Source: Pseudomonas rhizophila (lineage in GTDB: Bacteria > Pseudomonadota > Gammaproteobacteria > Pseudomonadales > Pseudomonadaceae). From it: a stretch of DNA of 64,000 nt. How positions within the stretch are numbered: position 1 is the stretch's first letter; the number at the start of each line of letters is the position of its first letter. The stretch is taken from the NCBI RefSeq assembly GCF_003033885.1, contig NZ_CP024081.1, positions 5,701,178 through 5,765,177 on the forward strand. Direction: 5' to 3'. The translations under genes were made by a program, and so were the position numbers. A model generated the notes under the pieces. That model ran no database searches and was not told the DNA's origin. It saw only the letters and a list, made by a program, of their open reading frames with translations. Of this stretch, positions 1 through 8,533 are shown piece after piece.

Positions 1-58
1 ACGAATTATGGCCGATCTGGACCGGCCGAAGGCCGCGCAGTATACCTCAATGAAATAG
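1..58 (+). CDS. possible 3' end of an upstream gene
   Basis: Frame 2 is open from the window edge to a TAG at 56-58 and would end in MADLDRPKAAQYTSMK. Its codons are GC-rich like those of real genes nearby. Frame 1 is also open, to a TAA at 97, so the choice of frame is uncertain. I do not recognise the product. About 90 bases of featureless sequence follow before the first REP pair. Confidence 0.25.
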   Translation, partial: RIMADLDRPKAAQYTSMK

Positions 59-147
59 ATAAACAGCCCCTGTCGCGACCATCTGTCATTTGTGGTTAAA
101 CGGCGGTTTTATTGACTCTCAGGTCAGCGAAAAAGCACCACAATTCC

Positions 148-242
148 CCTGTGGGAACGGGCTTGCTCGCGATAGCGGACTGACATTTAACATCATCGTT
201 GCCTGACACACCGCTATCGCGAGCAGGCTCGCTCCGACAGAG
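148..242. repeat. REP pair (inverted)
   Basis: Two inverted copies of the Pseudomonas REP palindrome: a left copy GTGGGAACGGGCTTGCTCGCG and a right copy CGCGAGCAGGCTCGCTCC, each extended by AT-AGCGG / CCGCTAT, with about 35 bases between. The pair sits directly beyond the stop codon of the LysR gene. Confidence 0.85.
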
Positions 243-255
243 GATCTTCGTGGTA

Positions 256-1173
256 TCAGGTGCCAGTCACGCCTTGCGCCGCGCCGCCCTCGAGCTTGCG
301 CCACAACAAGCGCACGTTGGCCTTGCGCACCAGCGCGCAGCGATACAGGCGGATTTCCAGGGGCACGTGCCATTGCGCGCCGCCGCAGACCACCAGTTCG
401 CCTCGGGCCAGTTCGGCACGCACGCTCAGTTGTGGCACCCAGGCGATACCCAGGCCCTCCAGCGCCATGCTTTTGAGGCTGTCGGCCATGGCCGTTTCGT
501 AAACCGTGGTGAAACGCAGGGCCCGCTGGCGCAGCAACTGGTTCACCGAGCGTCCGAGAAATGCACCGGCGCTGTAGGCCAGCAAGGGCACGCTGGCCTC
601 GCCTTCAAGGTCAAACAGCGGTTTGCCCTCAGCATCGGCGGCACACACCGGCAGCATTTCGGTCTGGCCCAAGTGCAGCGAGGGGAAAATCTCCGGGTCC
701 ATTTGCATGGCCGAATCCGGGTCATAGAAGGCCAGCATCAGATCGCAACCCCCTTCACGCAACGCATGCACGGCGTCGCCGACGTTGGTCGCCACCAGCC
801 GCGTGGCGATGTTCAGGCCTTCGTTGCGCAGTTGTGCGATCCAGCGCGGGAAGAAGCCCAGCGCCAGGGAGTGCGCGGCCGCCACTTGCATCACTTCGCC
901 CTGCCCGCCTTCCAGATGGTGCAGATGACGCAGCACTTCACCCAGTTGCTCGACCACGGTGCGCGCCGTCACCAGGAACAACTGCCCCGCTGCTGTCAGT
1001 TCGATCGGTGTGCGAGAGCGGTTGACCAGGGTCAGCCCCAGCGCCGCTTCGAGGCTGCGGATGCGTCGGCTGAAGGCCGGTTGCGTCACGAAGCGCCGTT
1101 CGGCCGCCTGGGAAAAACTGCGAGTCGCGGCCAGGGCACTGAAGTCCTCGAGCCATTTGCTTTCTAGATTCAT
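256..1173 (-). CDS. LysR-family regulator, HypT-like, divergent from aspA
   Basis: Predicted 305-residue LysR-type transcriptional regulator. The N-terminal winged helix-turn-helix (roughly residues 5-65) contains FSQAAERRFVTQPAFSRRIRSLE, and an effector-binding domain follows. The AAAHSLALGF stretch and the long C-terminal GLGIAWVPQL stretch resemble E. coli HypT (YjiE), so it falls in that subfamily. I chose the ATG at 1173 because GGGAGG lies 6 bases upstream; a longer frame to 1257 lacks a ribosome site and would add an atypical leader. It is divergent from aspA, an order also known in other pseudomonads, which suggests it controls aspA. The effector is unknown; HypT senses hypochlorite in E. 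coli, but that cannot be assumed here. Confidence 0.88.
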   Translation of the reverse strand: MNLESKWLEDFSALAATRSFSQAAERRFVTQPAFSRRIRSLEAALGLTLVNRSRTPIELTAAGQLFLVTARTVVEQLGEVLRHLHHLEGGQGEVMQVAAAHSLALGFFPRWIAQLRNEGLNIATRLVATNVGDAVHALREGGCDLMLAFYDPDSAMQMDPEIFPSLHLGQTEMLPVCAADAEGKPLFDLEGEASVPLLAYSAGAFLGRSVNQLLRQRALRFTTVYETAMADSLKSMALEGLGIAWVPQLSVRAELARGELVVCGGAQWHVPLEIRLYRCALVRKANVRLLWRKLEGGAAQGVTGT

Positions 1174-1241
1174 CACGTCCTCCCAAGGCACGCACCAAAA
1201 CAGGTCACACGCTCGCCGTACCGTCGGCGTCACACCCGCAT

Positions 1242-1258
1242 TATGCCGAATGTGCATA
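1242..1258. promoter_or_regulatory. LysR-type dyad between LysR and aspA
   Basis: TATGC-N7-GCATA inverted repeat, 69 bp upstream of the LysR start codon and 84 bp upstream of aspA. Size and position suit a LysR-type operator serving both genes. Binding is inferred. Confidence 0.4.
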
Positions 1259-1342
1259 GGGCAGTGTTTAACAGCATTGGCCCTAATTTTTCTGAAAGCC
1301 TAGGATTCACAGCGTTCCGGCTCAGACCGGGTCCTTATCGAG

Positions 1343-2779
1343 ATGATTTCTATCATGTCTTCCGCTGCATCATTCCGCACAGAAAAAGACCTGCTTGGCG
1401 TACTTGAAGTACCGGCGCAAGCGTATTACGGCATCCAGACCCTGCGAGCGGTGAACAACTTCCGTCTCTCCGGCGTCCCGATCTCGCATTACCCCAAGCT
1501 GGTGGTCGGTCTGGCAATGGTCAAACAGGCCGCCGCTGATGCCAACCGCGAGCTGGGCCAACTCAGCGAAGCCAAGCACGCCGCTATCAGCGAAGCCTGT
1601 GCACGACTGATCCGCGGCGATTTCCACGAAGAGTTCGTGGTGGACATGATCCAGGGCGGCGCTGGCACTTCAACCAACATGAATGCCAACGAAGTCATCG
1701 CCAACATTGCGTTGGAGGCCATGGGCCACAACAAAGGCGAATACCAGTACCTGCACCCCAACAACGACGTGAACATGGCGCAGTCCACCAACGACGCCTA
1801 TCCGACCGCGATTCGCCTGGGTCTGCTGTTGGGTCACGACGCGTTGCTGGCCAGCCTCGACAGCCTGATCCAAGCCTTTGCCGCCAAGGGTGAAGAGTTC
1901 AGCCACGTCCTGAAAATGGGCCGCACCCAACTGCAGGACGCTGTGCCGATGACCCTCGGCCAGGAATTCCGCGCCTTCGCCACCACCCTGAGCGAAGACC
2001 TGGCACGCCTCAAAACCCTGGCGCCTGAACTGCTCACCGAAGTAAACCTGGGCGGTACCGCCATCGGCACCGGCATCAACGCCGATCCGCGCTATCAGGC
2101 CCTGGCCGTGCAGCGCCTGGCAACCATCAGCGGCCAGCCGCTGGTACCGGCCGCCGACCTGATCGAAGCCACGTCCGACATGGGTGCCTTCGTACTGTTC
2201 TCCGGCATGCTCAAGCGCACCGCGGTCAAGCTGTCGAAGATTTGCAACGACCTGCGCCTGCTGTCCAGCGGTCCTCGCACCGGCATCAACGAGATCAACC
2301 TGCCGGCTCGCCAGCCAGGCAGCTCGATCATGCCGGGTAAGGTCAACCCGGTGATCCCCGAAGCGGTCAACCAGGTAGCGTTCCAGATCATCGGCAACGA
2401 CCTGGCCCTGACCATCGCGGCCGAAGGCGGGCAACTGCAATTGAACGTGATGGAGCCGTTGATCGCTTTCAAGATCTTCGACTCGATCCGCCTGCTGCAA
2501 CGGGCCATGGACATGCTGCGCGAACACTGCATCGTCGGCATCACCGCCAACGAAGCGCGCTGCCGCGAACTGGTCGAGCACTCGATCGGCCTGGTCACCG
2601 CCCTGAACCCGTACATCGGCTATGAAAATGCCACCCGTATCGCCCGTGTTGCGCTGGAAAGCGGCCGCGGCGTACTGGAACTGGTGCGCGAAGAAGGCTT
2701 GCTCGACGACGCCATGCTCGACGACATCCTGCGCCCCGAAAACATGATTGCTCCGCGTCTCGTCCCGCTGAAGGCGTGA
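1343..2779 (+). CDS. aspA: aspartate ammonia-lyase (aspartase)
   Basis: Catalyses L-aspartate = fumarate + ammonia in the cytoplasm. The 478 residues match the length of Pseudomonas aspartase and the sequence is near that of P. fluorescens AspA as I know it. Family landmarks are visible: GGAGTSTNMNANEV near residue 100, the substrate-binding QSTNDAYPTA, and the fumarase/aspartase signature GSSIMPGKVNP near 325. Two in-frame ATGs exist at 1343 (MISIMSS) and 1355 (MSSAAS); neither has a strong ribosome site, and I kept the longer form. The following AGCS symporter and asparaginase on the same strand suggest an Asn/Asp utilisation group, although a terminator separates aspA from them. Confidence 0.95.
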   Translation: MISIMSSAASFRTEKDLLGVLEVPAQAYYGIQTLRAVNNFRLSGVPISHYPKLVVGLAMVKQAAADANRELGQLSEAKHAAISEACARLIRGDFHEEFVVDMIQGGAGTSTNMNANEVIANIALEAMGHNKGEYQYLHPNNDVNMAQSTNDAYPTAIRLGLLLGHDALLASLDSLIQAFAAKGEEFSHVLKMGRTQLQDAVPMTLGQEFRAFATTLSEDLARLKTLAPELLTEVNLGGTAIGTGINADPRYQALAVQRLATISGQPLVPAADLIEATSDMGAFVLFSGMLKRTAVKLSKICNDLRLLSSGPRTGINEINLPARQPGSSIMPGKVNPVIPEAVNQVAFQIIGNDLALTIAAEGGQLQLNVMEPLIAFKIFDSIRLLQRAMDMLREHCIVGITANEARCRELVEHSIGLVTALNPYIGYENATRIARVALESGRGVLELVREEGLLDDAMLDDILRPENMIAPRLVPLKA

Positions 2780-2833
2780 TCGACGCAATGACTGCTCACC
2801 AGGTCGAGGGACTAGACACCTCTCACCTTTTGA

Positions 2834-2868
2834 GGGCTTGGGGATTTATTCCCCAAGCCCTTTTTTTT
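2834..2868 (+). terminator. Rho-independent terminator of aspA
   Basis: Perfect 10-bp stem GGGCTTGGGG / CCCCAAGCCC with a 7-base loop followed by eight T residues, 55 bases after the aspA stop. Confidence 0.93.
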
Positions 2869-2897
2869 AACTGATAGCTACAAACGATTAGAGAACC

Positions 2898-2990
2898 TGT
2901 AGGAGCGAGCCTGCTCGCGATAAACGATGACGCGCTGCCGTTTGAAAAAACCGCGTCGCCAGCCATCGCGAGCAGGCTCGCCCCCGCAAG
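2898..2990. repeat. REP pair (inverted)
   Basis: Left copy GTAGGAGCGAGCCTGCTCGCG and right copy CGCGAGCAGGCTCGCCCC facing each other across about 50 bases. It lies in the 492-base gap between aspA and the AGCS gene. The rest of that gap (2991-3271) must hold the AGCS promoter, but I see no clear boxes, operators or small gene in it. Confidence 0.85.
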
Positions 2991-3271
2991 AACCTGACCG
3001 CGAGGCCAGGTGATTCAAAGGTCCGTTTCGTCGCACGCACCACAATCGTGCAGACGGGCGCCGCACTGGTAGGTATAGTGCCGCCCCTCTTCGCGTGAGC
3101 GGTCGTCAGAAACGAGACCCCCAACACATGCGAAAACCGAACTAATAACAAACCCGCAATCTGGACCGGGACGGAACATCGCCTCACCTGTCGTGCCGCG
3201 CACCGACCGATGTAACACGATGTTTCCAAATGGCCAGCATTTGCTTAAACAAAAAACAGCGAGGAATACTC

Positions 3272-4723
3272 ATGCTCGAAGTCATCAACGACTTCCTCTC
3301 AGGGAAAGTGCTGATCGTGCTCATTGTCGGGCTCGGTAGCTACTTCACGATCCGCTCGCGTTTCGTCCAGTTCCGTCATTTCTTTCACATGTTCGCGGTG
3401 TTCCGTGACAGCCTCAAAAGCAGCGCCGGTCAGCTCAGTTCCTTTCAGGCCCTGATGCTCAGCCTGGCCGGTCGTGTCGGCGCGGGCAACATCGCCGGTG
3501 TCGGCATCGCCGTCACCCTCGGCGGGCCCGGCGCGGTGTTCTGGATGTGGGTGACCGCGCTGGTCGGCATGTCCAGCAGCTTCTTCGAATGTTCCCTCGG
3601 CCAGCTCTACAAGCGCTGCGACGCCGAAGGCCAATTCCGTGGTGGCCCGTCCTATTACATCCAGCACGGCCTGCAGAAGCGCTGGCTGGGCATGATCATG
3701 GCGTTCCTGCTGCTGATCACCTTCGGCTTCGCCTTCAACGGCCTGCAGGCCCATGCCGTGACTCACTCGCTGAACAACGCTTTCGGTTTCGACACCACCT
3801 ACACAGGCATTGGCCTGGCGGTGCTGTTGGGCCTGGTGTTCATCGGTGGAATCAAGCGCATCGCCAAGGTCGCTGACCTGCTGGTGCCGGTCAAAACCCT
3901 GGCGTACATCGGCGTCACCCTCTACGTGATCGTGCTGCAGTTCGATCAGGTGCCGGCCATGCTGACCACCATCGTCAAAAGCGCCTTCGGCCTTGACCAG
4001 GCCTTTGGCGGCCTGATCGGCAGCGCCATCGTCATGGGCGTCAAGCGTGGCGTGTTCGCCAACGAAGCGGGCCTGGGCAGTGCGCCAAACGTCGCCGCCG
4101 TGGCCTCGGTCGAGCACCCGGTGGCTCAGGGTGTGATTCAGGCGTTCAGCGTGTTCCTCGACACCTTTCTGATCTGCACCTGCACCGCGCTGCTGATCCT
4201 GCTGTCGGGCTTCTACACCCCGGGCTTCGAAGGTGACGGTATTGCCCTGACCCAGAACTCCCTCGCCGCCGTGGTGGGTGACTGGGGGCGGGTATTCATC
4301 TCCGTGGCCCTGTCGCTATTCGTGTTTACCTCGATCCTCTACAACTACTACCTGGGCGAGAACAACCTGCGCTTCATGGTCGGCGAAAACCGCAAGGTGC
4401 TGATCGGCTACCGCACCCTGGTACTGGTGTTGATCTTCTGGGGTGCCATCGAGAACCTCGGCACCGTGTTCGCCTTCGCCGACATCACCATGACCCTGCT
4501 GGCGTTCGTGAACCTGATCGCGCTGTTCCTGCTGTTCAAGGTCGGCATGCGCATCCTGCGTGACTACGATGACCAGCGTTCGGCCGGCATCAAGGTTCCG
4601 GTTTTCGATTCCAGCAAGTTCCCGGACCTGGATCTGGACCGCAAGGCCTGGCCAGCCAACCCTTCGGCACCGGTAGCCGCGCCTGGAAAGGCTTCGGCAG
4701 GCGTGGCCGCCGCGCAACGCTGA
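3272..4723 (+). CDS. alanine/glycine:cation symporter (AGCS family)
   Basis: Integral inner-membrane symporter of 483 residues, predicted to import Ala, Gly or a related small amino acid with Na+. AGCS hallmarks are present: SLAGRVGAGNIAGVGIAVTLGGPGAVFWMW in the first third, GPSYYIQ, and GVFANEAGLGSAPNVAA in the middle. About ten or more hydrophobic segments are spread along the protein, and the C-terminal tail (after about residue 450) is soluble and Ala/Pro-rich. The start at 3272 is preferred because GAGGA precedes it by 7 bases; a longer in-frame start at 3230 lacks a ribosome site. It is followed by an asparaginase gene, so the natural substrate may be asparagine-related; that is inference. 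Confidence 0.92.
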   Translation: MLEVINDFLSGKVLIVLIVGLGSYFTIRSRFVQFRHFFHMFAVFRDSLKSSAGQLSSFQALMLSLAGRVGAGNIAGVGIAVTLGGPGAVFWMWVTALVGMSSSFFECSLGQLYKRCDAEGQFRGGPSYYIQHGLQKRWLGMIMAFLLLITFGFAFNGLQAHAVTHSLNNAFGFDTTYTGIGLAVLLGLVFIGGIKRIAKVADLLVPVKTLAYIGVTLYVIVLQFDQVPAMLTTIVKSAFGLDQAFGGLIGSAIVMGVKRGVFANEAGLGSAPNVAAVASVEHPVAQGVIQAFSVFLDTFLICTCTALLILLSGFYTPGFEGDGIALTQNSLAAVVGDWGRVFISVALSLFVFTSILYNYYLGENNLRFMVGENRKVLIGYRTLVLVLIFWGAIENLGTVFAFADITMTLLAFVNLIALFLLFKVGMRILRDYDDQRSAGIKVPVFDSSKFPDLDLDRKAWPANPSAPVAAPGKASAGVAAAQR

Positions 4724-4743
4724 TCGGTAGGCTGTTGGAAAAA

Positions 4744-4766
4744 CCGGGCGCACCCTCTGCGCCCGG
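4744..4766 (+). terminator. GC-rich hairpin without U-tract
   Basis: CCGGGCGCA / TGCGCCCGG, a 9-bp stem with a 5-base loop, 21 bases after the AGCS stop and before the asparaginase gene. There is no T run, so it may attenuate or stabilise the transcript rather than terminate it. Confidence 0.5.
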
Positions 4767-4852
4767 CGTGACACAGCGTAAGGTCGGCGTCATGCTCGAC
4801 CTTATGTTGTGACAGCCCGATGAGCTGTCGCTTTCGTCCTCGGAGAACACCC

Positions 4853-5857
4853 ATGAATTTCTCGACCTACCCTGCCGCCCAGCACGTCATGGTGCTCTAC
4901 ACCGGTGGCACCATCGGCATGCAGGCCAGCGCCCATGGCCTGGCCCCGGCATCCGGTTTCGAAGCACGGATGCGCGATTACCTGCACAGCCAACCCGAAC
5001 TCGTCATCCCGCAATGGCGTTTCCGGGAAATGTCGCCGCTGATCGACAGCGCCAACATGACCCCGGCCTACTGGCAGCAACTGCGCGAAGCCGTGGTCGA
5101 TGCCGTGGATGTGCAGGGCTGCGACAGCGTATTGATCCTGCACGGCACCGATACGCTGGCCTACAGCGCGGCCGCCATGAGCTTCCAGTTACTCGGCCTG
5201 CATGCGCGGGTGTGTTTCACCGGCTCCATGTTGCCCGCCGGCGTGACCGACAGCGATGCCTGGGAAAACCTCAGTGGCGCGCTGGTCGCCCTCGGCCAGG
5301 GGCTGGCGCCGGGTGTGCATCTGTATTTCCACGGCGAGCTGTTGGCCCCGACCCGTTGCGCCAAGGTGCGCAGCTTCGGTCGCCATCCGTTCAAACGCCT
5401 GGAGCGTCAGGGCGGTGGCATCAAGGCAACCTCGCTGCCGGCACAGCTCAATTACGACCAGCCCAAGCAACTGGCGAACGTCGCGGCGCTGCCGCTGTTT
5501 CCCGGCATCAGCGCCGAAATTGTCGATGGCCTGCTGGGCAGCGGTATCCAGGGCCTGGTGCTGGAATGCTACGGCAGCGGCACCGGCCCGAGCGACAACC
5601 CGGCCTTCCTCGCCAGCCTCGAGCGGGCGCGGGACAGCGGCGTGGTGGTCGTGGCCGTGACTCAATGCCATGAAGGTGGCGTCGAGCTGGATATATACGA
5701 GGCCGGCAGCCGTTTGCGGGGCGCTGGCGTGCTGTCCGGCGGCGGCATGACCCGCGAAGCCGCGCTCGGCAAGTTGCAGGCGTTGATCGGCGCCGGGCTG
5801 CCGGTGGATGAGGTTCGCCGGCTGGTTGAGCTGGATCTGTGTGGCGAACTCACCTAA
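4853..5857 (+). CDS. type I (cytoplasmic) asparaginase/glutaminase
   Basis: Hydrolyses L-asparagine to aspartate and ammonia. The 334-residue length agrees with the AnsA-type cytoplasmic enzymes. The nucleophile Thr17 lies in YTGGTIG and the second catalytic triad Thr99-Asp100 in ILHGTDTL. There is no signal peptide, which separates it from periplasmic type II enzymes. The start at 4853 has GGAGAA 7 bases upstream; a longer frame from 4820 has no such site. It lies 129 bases after the AGCS symporter on the same strand, so asparagine taken up could be converted to aspartate here and to fumarate by AspA. Confidence 0.9.
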   Translation: MNFSTYPAAQHVMVLYTGGTIGMQASAHGLAPASGFEARMRDYLHSQPELVIPQWRFREMSPLIDSANMTPAYWQQLREAVVDAVDVQGCDSVLILHGTDTLAYSAAAMSFQLLGLHARVCFTGSMLPAGVTDSDAWENLSGALVALGQGLAPGVHLYFHGELLAPTRCAKVRSFGRHPFKRLERQGGGIKATSLPAQLNYDQPKQLANVAALPLFPGISAEIVDGLLGSGIQGLVLECYGSGTGPSDNPAFLASLERARDSGVVVVAVTQCHEGGVELDIYEAGSRLRGAGVLSGGGMTREAALGKLQALIGAGLPVDEVRRLVELDLCGELT

Positions 5858-5875
5858 TTCAAGCCGGGCATCAAC

Positions 5876-6001
5876 TTGTGGCGAGGGGATTTATCCCCGC
5901 TGGGGTGCGGAGCGCCCCCACTGCCTCAACGCCGCGCTTTATCAGATAGAACTCAGGGGGGCCGCTGCGCGGCCCAACGGGGATAAATCCCCTCGCCACA
6001 G
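5876..6001. repeat. second repeat family (GTGGCGAGGGGATTTATCCCC type), inverted pair
   Basis: TTGTGGCGAGGGGATTTATCCCC at the left and its inverse GGGGATAAATCCCCTCGCCACA at the right, with GGGGTGCGGAGCGCCCCC and GGGCCGCTGCGCGGCCC-like hairpins between. It is a composite intergenic repeat distinct from the REP type used elsewhere in the window and fills the gap between the asparaginase and AraC genes. Confidence 0.8.
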
Positions 6002-6090
6002 ATAAATTCCTTTGCCGCTGTGGTTCATGCTGAAAAACCGCCCGGCACACAACTTGCTCCATTTCCAGCCTCCTCCGGCCGGAAACGAAC

Positions 6091-7083
6091 ATGCTTCACT
6101 CCCACCTGACCACACTCAACGCCGTCTCCCTGGTACTCAATACCTTCAAGCACGAAGGCCTGCCCAGTGATGCATTGCTGACCGGCAGCGGCATCAGCGC
6201 GGCGGATCTGAGCCGGGCCGACACGCGCATCACCACCAATCAGGAGATGCAGGTCTGCGCCAATGCCGTGGCCCTCAAGCGCGACATCGGCCTGGAACTG
6301 GGCTTGCGCATGCACGTGTCGTCCTACGGGATGCTGGGGTATGCCCTGCTCAGCAGTGCCACTTTGGGTGACGCTTTGCGTTTGGCGCTGCGCTATCCGG
6401 CGCTATTGGGAACACTCTTCGACCTGCATCTGGAAGAAGGCCATGAAACGGTCTGGCTCAGCGCCAGCGATTATCGGGAGAACCCGGCCCTGGCGGTGTT
6501 CAACGCCGAGTTCTGCATGGTTTCGCTCAAAGTCATCTGCAACGACCTGCTCGGCCAGACGCTGCCCCTGCGCGCGGCGCGCTTCGAACATTCGGCGCCC
6601 GATTACCAGGCGCGCTACGCAGCGCTTTTCGACTGCCCAGTGCGTTTCGACAGCGTCGACAACGCGTTTGCCTTCGACCGTCACTGGCTGGAACAACCAC
6701 TGCCCCTGGCCGACCCCATCACCCACCACGCCATGGCCGAACGCTGCCGTCGGCAGAACACCGAGTTCACCGGTCGCCAGGCCTGGCTGGGGCGGATTCG
6801 CCAACTGCTCAGTGCACAATTGAACGCCGCTCCCGGCCTGGAAGGCTTGGCAGAACAAATGAACTGCTCGTCGCGCACCTTGCGTCGTCACCTCAAAAAT
6901 ATGGGCTGCAGCTATCAAGAACTCCTCGACGAACTGCGCTTCGAACGGGCCAAGCAGATGCTGTGCGAGGATAAATTGCCGATCTATCAGATTGCCGAAA
7001 TGCTCGGTTTCAGCGAAACCGCCAGTTTTCGACATGCCTTTGTGCGCTGGAGTGGGGTGGCGCCGAGTCAGTTCAGGTCCTGA
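6091..7083 (+). CDS. AraC-family transcriptional regulator
   Basis: A 330-residue protein with an N-terminal ligand-binding domain of the arabinose-binding-like type found in OruR/ArgR-related regulators (about residues 20-210) and a C-terminal double helix-turn-helix (about 235-330). The second recognition helix region reads IYQIAEMLGFSETASFRHAFVRWSGVAPSQFR, the classic AraC signature. The ligand and target are not visible. Neighbours are an asparaginase upstream and, after a 400-base repeat-filled gap, acetylpolyamine genes downstream, so an amino-acid or amine-derived inducer is plausible but unproven. No convincing ribosome site is present; the ATG at 6091 is the first that gives the full domain. 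Confidence 0.88.
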   Translation: MLHSHLTTLNAVSLVLNTFKHEGLPSDALLTGSGISAADLSRADTRITTNQEMQVCANAVALKRDIGLELGLRMHVSSYGMLGYALLSSATLGDALRLALRYPALLGTLFDLHLEEGHETVWLSASDYRENPALAVFNAEFCMVSLKVICNDLLGQTLPLRAARFEHSAPDYQARYAALFDCPVRFDSVDNAFAFDRHWLEQPLPLADPITHHAMAERCRRQNTEFTGRQAWLGRIRQLLSAQLNAAPGLEGLAEQMNCSSRTLRRHLKNMGCSYQELLDELRFERAKQMLCEDKLPIYQIAEMLGFSETASFRHAFVRWSGVAPSQFRS

Positions 7084-7120
7084 GCTTTCGTTAATCGCCG
7101 CTTTCACGCACAACACCTAA

Positions 7121-7325
7121 CCCTGTGGGAGCAAGGCTTGCCCGCGATGGCGTCCGCTCAGACACATCCGGCGTCCTAAAGGCTGACGCCAGGCAGACCG
7201 CAACAACCGGTCTACGACGGCTGCGCCGCCGAGCGGGAGCAAGCTCCCTCGCCACGGACCTCTTACATCCGTTAGACCAGGCTGCAATGTGCCGCCGCCT
7301 TCGCGAGCAGGCTCGCTCCCACAGG
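7121..7325. repeat. composite REP cluster
   Basis: At least three REP-type palindromes in 205 bases: CTGTGGGAGCAAGGCTTGCCC at the left, a variant GCGGGAGCAAGCTCCCTCGCCAC in the middle, and CGCGAGCAGGCTCGCTCCCACAGGG at the right. It occupies most of the 406-base gap between the AraC gene and aphA. The rest of that gap (7326-7489) shows no recognisable element beyond the ribosome site of aphA. Confidence 0.8.
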
Positions 7326-7489
7326 GGCTTCCATGCCCCACCCACGCGCACCCCCGCGCCAACAAGGGGCGATTTACGGTCAAACCTTTTGGCCATTTCA
7401 ATCCCCTTTTGGCCTCTCCTGCCGTTCTCTGAAACGCCGCACGCCGCAAGACTGTGTTCAAACCGACCAGCCTTGCGGAGAACAAAAAA

Positions 7490-8521
7490 ATGCTGACGAT
7501 CTATTCAGACGATCACCACCTGCACCACGGGCGTTGCGAGTTGATGGACGGGCAATTGATGCCCTGCTTCGAGATGCCGTCCCGGGCCGATCATGTGTTG
7601 GAGCGGGTCAAGGCGCGGGGACTGGGGCCGGTGGAGGCGCCGCAGGATTTTGGCCTGGAGCCGATCCAGCGCATCCACAGCGCGGCGTATCTGGAGTTTT
7701 TCAAAGGTGCTTGGGACCGCTGGGCCAAGTACAACCGCGAGGGCGATTTGTTGCCCTTCACCTGGCCGGCGCGGACCTTTCGCACGGTCATACCCACGAG
7801 CCTGCACGGCCAGTTGGGTTATTACAGTTTCGACGCCGGCGCGCCGATCACCGCTGGCACTTGGCAGGCAGCCTACAGCGCCGCCCAGGTCGCCCTAACC
7901 GCCCAGGCCGAGATCCAGCGCGGCGCTCGCAGTGCCTTCGCGCTGTGCCGCCCGCCGGGGCACCACGCCGCCGGCGACTTGATGGGCGGCTATTGCTACC
8001 TCAACAACGCCGCCATCGCCGCCCAGGCTTTTCTCGACCAGGGCCATAAGAAGGTCGCGATCCTCGATGTCGATTACCACCACGGCAACGGCACCCAGTC
8101 GATTTTCTACGAGCGCAGCGACGTGCTGTTCGCTTCGATCCACGGCCACCCGGAAGCCGAGTTTCCATTCTTCCTTGGCTACGCCGACGAGTACGGTGAA
8201 GGCGCCGGTGAAGGCTTCAACTTCAACTACCCTTTGCCGGCCGGCTCAGGTTGGGACACCTGGAGCGTCGCGCTGGAGCAGGCCTGCGGGCAAATCCAAG
8301 GCTACGACGCCGATGTCATCGTCGTGTCCCTGGGCGTGGACACCTTCAAGGACGACCCGATTTCGCAGTTCAAGCTCGACAGCCCGGATTACCTGGCGAT
8401 GGGCAAGCGCATCGCCGCGCTCGGCAAACCGACCCTGTTTGTGATGGAAGGCGGCTATGCGGTAGCAGAAATCGGCATCAATGCCGTGAACGTTCTCGAA
8501 GGTTTTCAAAGCGCCCAATGA
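7490..8521 (+). CDS. aphA: acetylpolyamine amidohydrolase (histone deacetylase family)
   Basis: Predicted zinc-dependent deacetylase of N-acetylated polyamines such as acetylputrescine or acetylcadaverine, 343 residues, the size of P. aeruginosa AphA/AphB. HDAC-fold motifs: CRPPGHHA (His158-His159), the metal ligands in DVDYHHGNGTQ (Asp195, His197), SLGVDTFKDDP (Asp284), and the late EGGYA with the catalytic-type Tyr. The start at 7490 has GGAGAA 7 bases upstream; an upstream in-frame ATG at 7454 does not. A periplasmic polyamine-binding protein follows after 12 bases, the arrangement also seen in P. aeruginosa (aphA with a putrescine-type binding protein). The pair implies uptake and deacetylation of acetylpolyamines. 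Confidence 0.9.
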   Translation: MLTIYSDDHHLHHGRCELMDGQLMPCFEMPSRADHVLERVKARGLGPVEAPQDFGLEPIQRIHSAAYLEFFKGAWDRWAKYNREGDLLPFTWPARTFRTVIPTSLHGQLGYYSFDAGAPITAGTWQAAYSAAQVALTAQAEIQRGARSAFALCRPPGHHAAGDLMGGYCYLNNAAIAAQAFLDQGHKKVAILDVDYHHGNGTQSIFYERSDVLFASIHGHPEAEFPFFLGYADEYGEGAGEGFNFNYPLPAGSGWDTWSVALEQACGQIQGYDADVIVVSLGVDTFKDDPISQFKLDSPDYLAMGKRIAALGKPTLFVMEGGYAVAEIGINAVNVLEGFQSAQ

Positions 8522-8533
8522 GGAAATAACAGC

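Noticed and set aside
1670..2788. 372-codon minus-strand frame across aspA
   Set aside because: It is the complement of a highly conserved aspartase frame; it has no ribosome site and a low-complexity Gln/Val/Gly-rich translation typical of shadows in GC-rich DNA.
3227..3248. TGGCCAGCATTTGCTT as a sigma-54 -24/-12 promoter for the AGCS gene
   Set aside because: The GG-GC spacing is 9 rather than 10 bases, and the candidate lies too close to the start codon at 3272.
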